DNA of 64,000 nucleotides. Origin: Imtechella halotolerans. GTDB taxonomy: Bacteria > Bacteroidota > Bacteroidia > Flavobacteriales > Flavobacteriaceae. Below, piece by piece: positions 18,151-29,183 of the stretch (positions are counted from its first letter, which is position 1; each line of letters starts with the position of its first letter). The DNA lies in assembly GCF_028743515.2 (NCBI RefSeq), contig NZ_CP117969.2, forward strand, positions 555,001-619,000, in the 5' to 3' direction. The notes beneath the pieces were generated by a model. It searched no databases. It saw only the letters and a list, made by a program, of their open reading frames with translations, and was not told the DNA's origin. The position numbers were made by a program, and so were the translations under genes.

Positions 18151-18351
18151 ATTTCTCGTAAGGTTTTTTTAGTTTATTAGGTTAGAAAAAATGCGGACAA
18201 TTGATATGCCAGCATGATCTTTTGAGATGAACAAATATGTGAACAAATTTTTAATAAAAAAAATTAAAATGATATTGAATATACGATTTTTTTTTCTCAT
18301 ACCAGATTTAATTTTTTTACATTTTCTTAACAATAAATAAATACTTACAAA
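18151..18351. other. A+T-rich dnaA upstream region, possible oriC
   Basis: 201 bp between divergent dnaA and thioesterase genes; 18243-18340 is almost entirely A and T, as expected of an unwinding element. Two near-matches to the DnaA box on the minus strand are visible: TTGTTCACA (plus 18238-18246, one mismatch to TTWTNCACA) and TTGTCCGCA (plus 18192-18200, two mismatches). No perfect box was found, so this is a weak origin candidate. It also carries the dnaA promoter. Confidence 0.3.
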
Positions 18352-18762
18352 GTGGGAAGAAGTCATATAATAAATGTAAGAATTCGATATGCCGAAACAG
18401 ACCAGATGGGCGTGGTTTATCATGGGAATTACGCGCAATTTCTAGAAATGGGAAGAGTAGAGTGGTTGCGTAACCTAGGAGTTTCCTACAAATCAATGGA
18501 AGAAACTGGAGTAATGCTTCCTGTGGTTTCTTTGCAAATTTTTTACAAAAAATCGGCTACATATGATCAGGTGCTTGAGGTGAAAACTACCCTTGCAAAA
18601 ATGCCTTCAGTACGTATTGCCTTTGATTATGAAATCACTGATGAACAGGGTGAAATTGTAGCTACTGCTCATACGGTTTTAGCATTTATAAATATGAAAA
18701 CAGGAAGACCAATGAAGTGTCCAGATTATATTCTGGATACATTAGAGACTATAGTTTTTTAA
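18352..18762 (+). CDS. acyl-CoA thioesterase, YbgC-type hotdog fold
   Basis: A 136-residue thioesterase of the 4-hydroxybenzoyl-CoA thioesterase/YbgC family. The motif YAETDQMGVVYHGNYAQFLEMGRVEWLR carries the catalytic Asp and the HxNY helix of hotdog thioesterases. It would hydrolyse short acyl-CoAs; in some bacteria YbgC is linked to the Tol-Pal system, but no tol genes are here. The only start in reach is GTG at 18352, consistent with homologues that begin a few residues before the RIRYAETDQ motif. Its end overlaps the convergent YigZ-like gene by 14 nt. Confidence 0.93.
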   Translation: MGRSHIINVRIRYAETDQMGVVYHGNYAQFLEMGRVEWLRNLGVSYKSMEETGVMLPVVSLQIFYKKSATYDQVLEVKTTLAKMPSVRIAFDYEITDEQGEIVATAHTVLAFINMKTGRPMKCPDYILDTLETIVF

Positions 18763-19360
18763 AGGTAATCTCGTATAATTGGTTTAAATGATTTTCGAAT
18801 TGTTCGGCATCAGATTTTCTAATTTCTGTACGTAGGGTGCAGTCCATTTCCATTTGTTGAGATAGGATGGGTAGCTGGTGTTCTTTTAAAATCCGCATGA
18901 CTTTGTTGAGGTCTTTGTAGTCACATTTTATTTCAAAAGTCACATTCAGAGTTTTCTCAACAATGTCGGCTTGTTCAAGGGCCATTTGGGCTGTATTTTT
19001 GTAGGCGGAAATGAGTCCTCCTACCCCTAATTTGATACCGCCAAAGTATCGAACCACTATAACTAAAACATTGGTGATTTCAAATGATTGGATTTGACCG
19101 TAAATAGGCATTCCAGCACTGTTGTTTGGTTCACCATCATCATTAGCTCTATATTGTATTTGGTTTTCTACACCGAGTTGCCAGGCGTAACACCAATGTC
19201 TAGCTGAATGGTGCTGCTTTTTAATGGCGTCTAATATGGGTTTTACTTCTTCTTCGGTTCGAATAGGAAAAACATATCCAAAGAATTTACTGTGTTTTTC
19301 TTTAAATAGGACTTCTTCGGTAGGTAGGTCGATGGTTTTATATGTATCTGTATGCTGCAA
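18749..19360 (-). CDS. YigZ/IMPACT family protein
   Basis: A 203-residue protein of the YigZ-UPF0029 family. The IMPACT domain is shown by KEKHSKFFGYVFPI, HHSARHWCYAWQLG, RANDDGEPNNSAGMPI and VLVIVVRYFGGIKLGVGGLISAY; the rest is the DUF1949-like C-terminal domain. The eukaryotic relative regulates Gcn2; the bacterial role is unclear and may involve ribosome or nucleic acid binding. The reading frame opens with TTG at 19360; no ATG is available near it. It is 3 nt from the EamA transporter gene and ends tail-to-tail with the thioesterase. Confidence 0.9.
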   Translation of the reverse strand: MQHTDTYKTIDLPTEEVLFKEKHSKFFGYVFPIRTEEEVKPILDAIKKQHHSARHWCYAWQLGVENQIQYRANDDGEPNNSAGMPIYGQIQSFEITNVLVIVVRYFGGIKLGVGGLISAYKNTAQMALEQADIVEKTLNVTFEIKCDYKDLNKVMRILKEHQLPILSQQMEMDCTLRTEIRKSDAEQFENHLNQLYEITFKKL

Positions 19361-19363
19361 AAT

Positions 19364-20230
19364 TTAAAAAAGGGTCATTAATAGAATCGCAATAATAGCA
19401 AAAATAATTCCAATCCAATTTCTCAATGAGGTAGTCTCTTTAAATGCGATAAGTCCTATAAGGGTTGAAGAGATTACTACCCCGACATTGTTAACTGGAA
19501 ATACCACCGAGCTTTCAAGGCCTTGAATATCGAGTGCCTTTAGAAGGTAATACAAGGAAAAGTAGTTTGGAATTCCAAGACAAACACCTGCGATGATGCT
19601 CTTTGGTTTTAGGGTGAATTTCTTTCTAATGTATGTTATCAATAGGAATAGTACTCCATAACAGCCAGCTGATAAAAAGGTGTTGGCCGAAAATATATCC
19701 ATCTCCGAGGCGTCCACAAAATGTAGATTGATATATTTTAAAAGAGCATCAAGGGTTCCCGCTCCAATAAATAATAGCAAAGGAAAAAGCCAATTTGTTT
19801 TGGATGAATCCAGACTTCCATTTTCTTTTTTAGAAGTTAAGTAAACGGCAGATAAGGCTAAAATAATTCCAATACTTTTAATAAGTGTGATTTGCTCGTT
19901 ATAAAGTATAAATGCTAAAATAACTGGAATGACCAGTGACATTTTGGAAACAACAGAAGCTACCGATACCCCAGACTTCTGAGTAGTAATGCCCAGTAAG
20001 TTGAACACACTTATAAACAATAACCCTAGCATAACAGACCAAGGGAACCAATCTTGTTGAGGTAAAGAGGTGATTGGAATGGTATTTCCTGCGAAAATGA
20101 ATCCTAAGGATGCTGCCGTAAAATAATTAGCAATAATGGCATGTAGTATGTTGATCTCAAAATGTTTGAATATTTTGAAGATAACAAATAGGACGGTGCT
20201 GAAAACAATGCTTAAAAGTAAGAATAGCAT
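19364..20230 (-). CDS. EamA/DMT family transporter
   Basis: A 288-residue integral membrane protein with ten predicted helices in two five-helix halves, the fold of the drug/metabolite transporter superfamily (EamA repeats). The second half ends ESSVVFPVNNVGVVISSTLIGLIAFKETTSLRNWIGI, typical of the group. Substrate unknown; relatives export amino acids or take up small metabolites. It lies 3 nt from genes on both sides in a four-gene minus-strand run (ribD, HAD, EamA, YigZ-like), so it is almost certainly co-transcribed. Confidence 0.88.
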   Translation of the reverse strand: MLFLLLSIVFSTVLFVIFKIFKHFEINILHAIIANYFTAASLGFIFAGNTIPITSLPQQDWFPWSVMLGLLFISVFNLLGITTQKSGVSVASVVSKMSLVIPVILAFILYNEQITLIKSIGIILALSAVYLTSKKENGSLDSSKTNWLFPLLLFIGAGTLDALLKYINLHFVDASEMDIFSANTFLSAGCYGVLFLLITYIRKKFTLKPKSIIAGVCLGIPNYFSLYYLLKALDIQGLESSVVFPVNNVGVVISSTLIGLIAFKETTSLRNWIGIIFAIIAILLMTLF

Positions 20231-20233
20231 GAT

Positions 20234-20845
20234 TTAAAAATAGGGTTGGTCGAATAAGGTGGTAATGTCTTCAAGTTCTGGAGTAAGATTCCAAACATGG
20301 ATTCCAAGTTCAGAGGCTGCAAGGGTATTTTCAAAAGTGTCATCAATAAATAATGTTTCTTCCGGCCTAAGATTATTTTCAGTTAAAACATATTGATAGC
20401 ATGATGAATCAGGCTTGCGTTGGTGGATCTGATGTGATAAATAGAATTTTTCAAAACAGTTTTGAAATCGGGTATATCGCTCTTCTCCCATATTGGCAAT
20501 TACTTTCTCTATATGAAGCTCATTGGTGTTGCTTAATAAAAATAATCTATGAGTTCCTTTGGCGGCAAGGGATTCAATGAATTCTAATCTTTTTTCTGGA
20601 AAATCAAGGATGATGGCATTCCAAGCATTTTCCAAATACGCCTTGGAAACCCAGGGGAATAGTTTAGCGTAATAGGAGACAAATTCCGGAGTTGTTAGGA
20701 GTCCTTTTTCGTAGTCCGCATTGATGTGAGTCATTTCTTCAGTAATTTGAAAATCAGTTATTTCTGAAGTTAATAAACGCAAGGTAGCGGCCTTGTCGAG
20801 ATTAATGAATACATCACCAAAATCGAAAATGAGATGTTTAATCAT
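20234..20845 (-). CDS. HAD superfamily phosphatase
   Basis: A 203-residue HAD hydrolase. Motif I is FDFGDVFINLD (nucleophile Asp8), motif II is FLLSNTNELH, motif III involves KPDSSCYQYV, and motif IV is FIDDTFENTLAAS, so all four are present. The family includes sugar-phosphate and nucleotide phosphatases. Its ATG overlaps the ribD stop (ATGA), so it is coupled to ribD. The riboflavin pathway needs a phosphatase for 5-amino-6-ribitylamino-uracil phosphate, and HAD enzymes fill that role in other bacteria, so this one is a reasonable but unproven candidate. Confidence 0.9.
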   Translation of the reverse strand: MIKHLIFDFGDVFINLDKAATLRLLTSEITDFQITEEMTHINADYEKGLLTTPEFVSYYAKLFPWVSKAYLENAWNAIILDFPEKRLEFIESLAAKGTHRLFLLSNTNELHIEKVIANMGEERYTRFQNCFEKFYLSHQIHQRKPDSSCYQYVLTENNLRPEETLFIDDTFENTLAASELGIHVWNLTPELEDITTLFDQPYF

Positions 20846-21894
20846 GTATTATAGTAATGGTGTATTTGGTCGTTTAGTAGTGATGTCTGATGGTCAGGTA
20901 CTTGTTGAATTTTAGGTGCTGGAACTCCTTTCTTTTCAAATTTTTCTCCAGTAAAAACACGTGCCTCATCCCATAGCGCTTCTTCTATAAAGGTATTCAG
21001 TGTTTGTGTTCCTCCTTCTATAATAAGGCTTTGTAGGTGATGTTCGTAGGCAATGTCACAAATTTGTGTGGCCAGTGGTTTAGAAAAATCAATGGTATGA
21101 AAATAGGTGTTTTTTGTGAGAGGAGTATTCGTTTTTTCGGTAATAAATAAGGTCTTTACACTTCCATCCCAAACGTTATAGTTCTTTGGAATTCGTAGGT
21201 GCCGATCAATAATGATCCTCACGGGATGATGGCCCTTCCATAATCGGGAATTTAGTTTTGGATTGTCCTCCAAAGCAGTACGGGTTCCTATAAGAATGGC
21301 AGCTTCTTCTGTTCTCCACTTATGCACAAGTTGCCTTGAATACGGATTGGTAATCCAGAAAGGTTGTGGGTTGTTCTCCCTTTTTTCAGCCATGGGAGCG
21401 ATAAAACCATCTTGGGTTTGTGCCCATTTTAGGATAATATAAGGTCGCTTTTTGGTGTGAAATGTAAAAAATCGTTTGTTTAATTGGTTGCATTTGTCTT
21501 CTAAGACGCCTAGGGTTACCTGACAACCGGCTTCTTTTAATAGTTGTATGCCATTCCCTGCAACTTTGGCAAATGGGTCTATGGTACCAATAACTACTTT
21601 TTTTATTTTTTTTGCAATGATTAGGTTTGCACAAGGAGGTGTTTTTCCATAGTGACTGCAGGGTTCCAAGCTTACATAAATGGTACTTTCAGGGAGCAAT
21701 GCTTCGTTTTTAACGGAAGCAATGGCAAGAACTTCTGCATGGGGTTCACCAGCTTTGCGATGCCAGCCTTCACCTATGATAAGACCATTATGAACAATTA
21801 CACAGCCTACCAAGGGATTGGGAAAAGTGCTTCCTAATCCATGGCTGGCCAATTCCAGACAGCGTTGCATGTAGAATGAGTCTTGTGGTGTCAT
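20842..21894 (-). CDS. ribD: bifunctional riboflavin deaminase-reductase RibD
   Basis: RibD performs steps 2 and 3 of riboflavin synthesis, a deamination and then reduction of the ribosyl side chain. The 350-residue protein has the zinc-dependent deaminase domain with HAEVLAI and PCSHYGKTPPC (residues 1-145), and a reductase domain with ILKWAQTQDGFIA, EEAAILIGTRTALEDNPKLNSR and SLIIEGGTQTLNTF. Head of a coupled four-gene run that includes a HAD phosphatase. No FMN riboswitch is apparent in the 97-bp upstream gap; a plain TAnnTTTG element is. Confidence 0.96.
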   Translation of the reverse strand: MTPQDSFYMQRCLELASHGLGSTFPNPLVGCVIVHNGLIIGEGWHRKAGEPHAEVLAIASVKNEALLPESTIYVSLEPCSHYGKTPPCANLIIAKKIKKVVIGTIDPFAKVAGNGIQLLKEAGCQVTLGVLEDKCNQLNKRFFTFHTKKRPYIILKWAQTQDGFIAPMAEKRENNPQPFWITNPYSRQLVHKWRTEEAAILIGTRTALEDNPKLNSRLWKGHHPVRIIIDRHLRIPKNYNVWDGSVKTLFITEKTNTPLTKNTYFHTIDFSKPLATQICDIAYEHHLQSLIIEGGTQTLNTFIEEALWDEARVFTGEKFEKKGVPAPKIQQVPDHQTSLLNDQIHHYYNT

Positions 21895-21970
21895 TGGGAT
21901 AAAGTTACTTTAAATAAATCGCTTCTATTCTCTTTTGTAAAGTGATTTTTTATAAGTTCGTATAGCCGCA

Positions 21971-21978
21971 CAAAAATA
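21971..21978 (-). promoter_or_regulatory. -7 promoter element for ribD
   Basis: Minus-strand TATTTTTG, a perfect TAnnTTTG match, 77 nt upstream of the ribD ATG; it lies just before the divergent acetyltransferase start. Confidence 0.45.
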
Positions 21979-21991
21979 ATATTTAAAAGGA

Positions 21992-22477
21992 ATGAATTCT
22001 GTAATTATTCGTGAAATTACCTCTAAAGATAATAGGGAGGTTGCTCGTGTTATTCGTAAAGTTTTGGAGGATATGGGGGTTCCTAAAGTAGGTACTGCCT
22101 ATGCTGATAAGGCATTAGATTGTATGAGTGAAACCTACTCAAGAGAAGGAGCCTGTTATTTTGTTTTAGAGGTTGATGGACATGTTTTAGGAGGTGCTGG
22201 TATCGCTCAATTAGATAATTTTGATGGAAATGTATGTGAACTTCAAAAGATGTATTTTCTGGATCAAGTGCGAGGTAAAGGATGGGGGAGAAAGATGATG
22301 GAAGTATGTCTGTCTAAGGCTAAAGAACTGGGATATGATCAATGTTATTTGGAGACAATGCCTTATATGGAGGATGCGCAAAAGCTTTATAAAAAAGTAG
22401 GTTTTCAATATATTGATGCTCCCTTGGGTGATACAGGGCACTATTCTTGTCCCGTATGGATGTTGAAGAAATTGTAA
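21992..22477 (+). CDS. GNAT family N-acetyltransferase
   Basis: A 161-residue acetyltransferase. The acetyl-CoA loop is DQVRGKGWGRKMMEVCLSKAKELGYDQCYLETM, followed by YKKVGF near the C-terminus, both typical. The N-terminus starts SVIIREITSKDN-type, as in MarR-associated or free-standing GNATs of Bacteroidota. It is monocistronic, with a terminator after it. Substrate not deducible. Confidence 0.9.
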   Translation: MNSVIIREITSKDNREVARVIRKVLEDMGVPKVGTAYADKALDCMSETYSREGACYFVLEVDGHVLGGAGIAQLDNFDGNVCELQKMYFLDQVRGKGWGRKMMEVCLSKAKELGYDQCYLETMPYMEDAQKLYKKVGFQYIDAPLGDTGHYSCPVWMLKKL

Positions 22478-22490
22478 TTCTGCTCTAGCT

Positions 22491-22516
22491 CAGATAAAAT
22501 TAATTATCTGTTTTTT
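22491..22516 (+). terminator. rho-independent terminator of the acetyltransferase gene
   Basis: A 7-bp stem CAGATAA/TTATCTG (22491-22497 with 22504-22510) followed by six T on the plus strand, 14 nt past the stop codon. The stem is A+T-rich and so modest in strength. Confidence 0.6.
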
Positions 22517-22531
22517 ATAGGATATTTTCAT

Positions 22532-22556
22532 ATATCTGATATTTTTCAGATATTTG
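22532..22556. promoter_or_regulatory. inverted repeat overlapping the satD promoter
   Basis: ATATCTG (22532-22538) and CAGATAT (22547-22553) form a 7-bp inverted repeat with an 8-nt spacer. The right arm overlaps GATATTTG (22549-22556), a 7-of-8 match to the TAnnTTTG element, 16 nt before the satD ATG. A protein bound here would block transcription. SatD itself ends in a helix-turn-helix-like segment, so autoregulation is a reasonable guess. Confidence 0.45.
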
Positions 22557-22572
22557 AATAAAAATGTAACCA

Positions 22573-23172
22573 ATGATAGCTGTAATTACAGGAGATGTTA
22601 TCAATTCCAGGAAGTCGCCAAGTGCGCTATGGCAGGATTCCTTAAAGGGGGTACTGGCAGAATATGGGATGAATGGCCCAGATTGGGAGCTGTATAGGGG
22701 CGATAGTTTTCAGTTGAAAATAGAAGTGAATGAGGCACTATTGGCGGCTATACATATTAAGGCCAGTGTTAAACGACATTCGGGTTTAGATGTTCGTATG
22801 GGCATAGGTATTGGGTCTGAAGATTCTAAAGCAGATAGGGTTACCAGTGCAACAGGCCAAGCTTATGTTTTGTCGGGGACCTGTTTTGATGGACTCAAAA
22901 AACAGACGATGGCCATAGCTACACCTCATGAGTTTTTAAATGAAATATTGGATGTGATGCTTTCTTTGGCCTTGTTGACCATGGATACTTGGAGTGATAC
23001 CGTAGCGGCTGTTATTTGTAAAGTCATTGAGCATCCCCAGAAAAAGCAGGCAACCATTGCAACCCTTATGGGGAAATCACAAAGTAATATAAGTGAGGCT
23101 TTAAAGCGTGGGGGCTTTGAAGAGGTTCGAAAATTAGAACAATTTTATAGAAAACAAATCTCTTTGGTATGA
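22573..23172 (+). CDS. SatD family protein
   Basis: A 199-residue protein of the SatD family, named after the streptococcal sat operon; its biochemical role is not known. The N-terminal MIAVITGDVINSRKS and the middle DVRMGIGIGSEDSKADRVTSATGQAYVLSG are conserved features that recall nucleotide-cyclase-like folds, though I see no catalytic metal site. The C-terminal 45 residues (ATIATLMGKSQSNISEALKRGGF) look like a helix-turn-helix. Its stop codon overlaps the start of a DUF3307 membrane protein (ATGA), the usual partner. An inverted repeat covers its promoter. Confidence 0.78.
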   Translation: MIAVITGDVINSRKSPSALWQDSLKGVLAEYGMNGPDWELYRGDSFQLKIEVNEALLAAIHIKASVKRHSGLDVRMGIGIGSEDSKADRVTSATGQAYVLSGTCFDGLKKQTMAIATPHEFLNEILDVMLSLALLTMDTWSDTVAAVICKVIEHPQKKQATIATLMGKSQSNISEALKRGGFEEVRKLEQFYRKQISLV

Positions 23173-23885
23173 TAGTTTTAGTGATTACTTTTTTATTAGC
23201 ACACCTATTAGGAGACTTTGTTTTGCAACCTGCTAGCTGGGTTGCTCATAAAAACACCTATAAAGTCGCTTCTAAATTCTTGTATATTCATGTGTTAGTA
23301 CATGCCCTTTTATTAGTTGTACTGTTGAAATTTGACACCCAATATTGGGTTGGTATTTTAACAATTTGCTTAGGGCATTACGGGATAGATATACTTAAGA
23401 TATATACTCAGAAGCAGGAGGCCTCTCCAAAAGCATTTATAGTCGATCAATTAGCGCATTTAGTGTTAATTATAGGTGTAGCCTATGCTTATTACCCAAC
23501 TAGTGATATATGGTTTCTTTTTAAAAGTGAAAAATGGTTATTGAGTATTACTTCTCTTATTTTGGTGAGTCAAGTAGGAGCTATAGTGATCAGGGTATTA
23601 ATGTCATCATGGAAGCTAGAAGAGGACTCGGCAAATGAGTCTTTGAAAAATGCAGGAATGTATATTGGTATTGTCGAGCGACTTATGATTTTTGGATTTG
23701 TGGTGTTTGATCAATGGGCAGCCATTGGATGGTTAATAGCTGCTAAGTCTATTTTTAGATTTAGTGATTTATCAAGAGCAAAGGACCGAAAGCTTACAGA
23801 GTATATGATTATAGGAACCTTATTGAGTGTAGCCATAGCGATTTCTGTAGGTTTGTTACATAATTATATAGGGTCGTTGTTATAA
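23169..23885 (+). CDS. DUF3307 membrane protein
   Basis: A 238-residue integral membrane protein with about seven helices. The N-terminal LLAHLLGDFVLQPASWVAHK motif is the hallmark of DUF3307, with polar residues (H, D, Q) set inside the first helix. The central YGIDILKIYTQK and DQLAHLVLI are also conserved. Function unknown. It is translationally coupled to SatD, and the two are neighbours in other genomes as I recall, which argues for a joint role, for example a cytoplasmic sensor with a membrane effector. prmC follows 13 nt later. Confidence 0.82.
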   Translation: MIVLVITFLLAHLLGDFVLQPASWVAHKNTYKVASKFLYIHVLVHALLLVVLLKFDTQYWVGILTICLGHYGIDILKIYTQKQEASPKAFIVDQLAHLVLIIGVAYAYYPTSDIWFLFKSEKWLLSITSLILVSQVGAIVIRVLMSSWKLEEDSANESLKNAGMYIGIVERLMIFGFVVFDQWAAIGWLIAAKSIFRFSDLSRAKDRKLTEYMIIGTLLSVAIAISVGLLHNYIGSLL

Positions 23886-23897
23886 GTAGATGCGTGT

Positions 23898-24743
23898 ATG
23901 AGATTGAAAGAAATAAAACAAATATTTCATAAAGAGTTAGAAGCTGTTTATGATGCCATGGAAATTGATTCCTTTTTTTATCGTCTGATTGAACAGTACT
24001 ATGACTTTACAAGGTTGACATTAGCCTTGCAGCCTGAGATGTCACTTTCAAAGGAGGAAGAGCAACCTTTGTTTGAGGCTTTAGCGGAATTAAAAGAACA
24101 AAAACCACTGCAATATATTCTGAAAACAGCCTATTTTTGTGGCCTAACCTTTGAGGTGACACCTGATACACTCATTCCACGTCCAGAAACCGAAGAATTA
24201 GTACAGTGGATCGGGGAAACTGTAGATAAGAATGTTCCTTTACGTATATTGGATATAGGTACTGGCAGTGGTTGTATTGCCATATCGCTAGCAAAGAGCT
24301 TAGCTAATGCTGAGGTAACAGCTATTGATATATCATCCAAAGCCTTGGAGGTGGCTAAACGCAATGCTGAAAATAATAATGCCTCTGTGATATTTATTCA
24401 GACAGATATTTTGGAGACCACGCAATTATCACAAACCTATGATGTTATAGTTTCCAATCCACCTTATGTACGTATGTTGGAAAAGGCTTCCATGAAATCA
24501 AATGTACTGGCCTATGAACCACATACGGCTTTATTTGTGGAAGATAAGAATCCGCTGATTTTTTATGAGGCGATCACTGAACTTGCGAAACGGTATCTGG
24601 AAGAAGGAGGATGGTTGTTTTTTGAGATCAATCAATATCTCGGGGTAGAGATGAAGGAGTTGCTCGCAAAACATCAGTTTAAAAATAGTAGTTTACAAAA
24701 AGATATGTACGGTAATGACCGTATGATAAAAGCACAAAAATAG
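23898..24743 (+). CDS. prmC: release factor glutamine methyltransferase PrmC
   Basis: PrmC methylates the Gln of the GGQ motif in RF1 and RF2, speeding peptide release. The 281-residue protein has the helical N-terminal domain, the SAM-binding motif ILDIGTGSGCIAISLAK and the amino-methylase signature NPPYV, which with the FYEAITELAKRYLEEGGWLFFEI strand fixes the assignment. The preceding RPETEEL motif is also typical. It sits 13 nt after the DUF3307 gene and 3 nt before ligA, so in a plus-strand operon. Confidence 0.96.
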   Translation: MRLKEIKQIFHKELEAVYDAMEIDSFFYRLIEQYYDFTRLTLALQPEMSLSKEEEQPLFEALAELKEQKPLQYILKTAYFCGLTFEVTPDTLIPRPETEELVQWIGETVDKNVPLRILDIGTGSGCIAISLAKSLANAEVTAIDISSKALEVAKRNAENNNASVIFIQTDILETTQLSQTYDVIVSNPPYVRMLEKASMKSNVLAYEPHTALFVEDKNPLIFYEAITELAKRYLEEGGWLFFEINQYLGVEMKELLAKHQFKNSSLQKDMYGNDRMIKAQK

Positions 24744-27439
<2,696 letters not shown>

Positions 27440-28351
27440 TTATACGATGATGGTGGAACCGTTAGCTGTGGTTTCTCCATTTTCAAAATAGAAATCGATT
27501 CTACCTACGTTTATACCGTAGCAACCTACTTGATTTACAAGCATATTTTTTCCTTTACGATTCTTAACTACCGTAGGTTTCTTTAAAAAGGTATGGGTAT
27601 GTCCTCCAATAATGAGATCGATGTCCTCGGTATTGGCGGCTATTTGTAGATCTGAAGGTCTTTGGCTGTTTTCATAATGATACCCCAAGTGAGAAAGGCA
27701 AATAACCAAATCGCAACGCTCTTCATCTTTTAAAATCCGACTCATATCCTGGGCTATCTCTATAGGAGGTAGAAAGGAGGTTTCCTTATACATTTTTTTG
27801 TTTACGAGCCCATCGAGTTCGATACCTAACCCAAAAATGCCGATACGTATACCGTCCTTATGATATACTTTGTAAGGTTTAGTATGGGTATCCATAACGG
27901 TATTTTTAAAATCGTAATTGGAAATAATAAAATCAAATTTAGCATGTGGAAGTTGCGCGTATAAACCGTCAATTGAGTTGTCAAAATCATGGTTACCTAG
28001 GGTGGCGGCATCGTATTTAAGCATACTCATTAGTTTAAATTCCAATTCTCCGCCATAGTAATTGAAATACGGAGTGCCTTGAAAAATATCTCCAGCATCT
28101 AGGAGCAGCGTATTTGGATTTTCCTGACGAATTTTTTCTACTAGTATGGCTCTACGCGCCACTCCTCCCTGATTAGGGTTTCTTGGATCATCCGCGGGAA
28201 TTACATCAATATGACTGTGAGTGTCATTGGTATGTAAAATAGTAATATGCTTTTTTGTATTTAAAGAGGTACAACTTGTCAGTGGGAGTCCACTTAAGGA
28301 TACCAGTGCAGATGCACCTGCTGTATGTTGAATAAATTGTCTACGTTTCAT
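27440..28351 (-). CDS. metallophosphatase domain of a split 5'-nucleotidase
   Basis: A 303-residue calcineurin-like metallophosphatase exported by a Tat-like signal peptide (MKRRQFIQHTAGASALVSLSG, twin Arg at residues 3-4). Metal ligands are in ILHTNDTHSH, LLLDAGDIFQGTP, LGNHDFDN, CLSHLGYHYE and IIGGHTHTF, the full set of the UshA/5'-nucleotidase N-terminal domain. The C-terminal nucleotide-binding domain of such enzymes is missing here, and is encoded by the gene immediately upstream (28376-29137). It ends 1 nt from the YhhN-like gene. Confidence 0.93.
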   Translation of the reverse strand: MKRRQFIQHTAGASALVSLSGLPLTSCTSLNTKKHITILHTNDTHSHIDVIPADDPRNPNQGGVARRAILVEKIRQENPNTLLLDAGDIFQGTPYFNYYGGELEFKLMSMLKYDAATLGNHDFDNSIDGLYAQLPHAKFDFIISNYDFKNTVMDTHTKPYKVYHKDGIRIGIFGLGIELDGLVNKKMYKETSFLPPIEIAQDMSRILKDEERCDLVICLSHLGYHYENSQRPSDLQIAANTEDIDLIIGGHTHTFLKKPTVVKNRKGKNMLVNQVGCYGINVGRIDFYFENGETTANGSTIIV

Positions 28352-28375
28352 TGCTACTATTAATTAAGTACAAAA

Positions 28376-29137
28376 TTAATTGTTTGGACCAAATCGATTA
28401 TCTGAAACAGCTGATATGGTGTCAATGGCTGTGAAATAGTCTATTAGAAGATTTCGTAATAAGTAGTCTGTTTCAGTAACTGAAACTGGATTACTAAAAA
28501 AGTTCATGTGATCCCCTCCGTTCATTAGGTAGTCGGTGGTAGCTATATGATAGGTTTGTTCCGCTATTATCGGCTTTCCTTTTACGGTAAATGTAGAAAT
28601 GCTTTCATCCTTATTAAAGTGAAGCTGAAATTGGTTCGAAAGTGGATGGGCTGTTTTTCCTTTAATAAGATACTGAGCTAATTCTTGCATCCGATCACCT
28701 GAAATTTCTACTACCACGACCATATTTTCAAAAGGCATTAATTCAAAGGCGGAACGAGTGGTTACATCACCTTTGGGTAGTGAAGATCGTATACCTCCGT
28801 TATTTAGAATTACAAAATCTATTTCTCTCCCAGTTCTGTTTTTGTAAATTGGATTGGTCATTTGATAAACGGCATCTGCCATAAGATTACCAAGAGCCGT
28901 ATTGTATGGGGTGTCTGTTTTGGTTAGAGTTGACGGATTATGGGCGAGTACTTTGGCTAGATCTTTATCAATATGGTCTCTGTATGGTTTTACGAAGTCC
29001 TCAATTTGTTGATTCTCACTCAAAGAGTCGTTTACATTTAGTTGGGTGCCTTCAATGCGATGGATATGCTTTGGTGTCTCTGAACAGCTCCAAAACAAAC
29101 TAAATGTTATAAAAATAACAAAATGTTTAATTTTCAT
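28376..29137 (-). CDS. 5'-nucleotidase C-terminal domain lipoprotein
   Basis: A 253-residue protein with a lipoprotein signal ending in SLFWSCSE (Cys near residue 18). The body is the 5'-nucleotidase C-terminal domain: FVILNNGGIRSSLPKGDVTTRSAFELMPFENMVVVVEISG, with the NGGIR loop that forms the nucleotide-binding pocket in UshA. The catalytic metal site lies in the separate gene 24 nt downstream. In fused enzymes the metal domain comes first; here the gene order is reversed. Together they likely hydrolyse nucleotides or related phosphates in the periplasm or at the outer membrane. Confidence 0.92.
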   Translation of the reverse strand: MKIKHFVIFITFSLFWSCSETPKHIHRIEGTQLNVNDSLSENQQIEDFVKPYRDHIDKDLAKVLAHNPSTLTKTDTPYNTALGNLMADAVYQMTNPIYKNRTGREIDFVILNNGGIRSSLPKGDVTTRSAFELMPFENMVVVVEISGDRMQELAQYLIKGKTAHPLSNQFQLHFNKDESISTFTVKGKPIIAEQTYHIATTDYLMNGGDHMNFFSNPVSVTETDYLLRNLLIDYFTAIDTISAVSDNRFGPNN

Positions 29138-29183
29138 AAGTTAAGATTTGTCGAAAATGCAATAGTTGCAGTATTTTATTGAT

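Noticed and set aside
22491-22553. the two TATCTG-type dyads read as one composite element
   Set aside because: The first is followed by six T and fits a terminator of the upstream acetyltransferase gene; the second overlaps the satD promoter. They are better explained separately.
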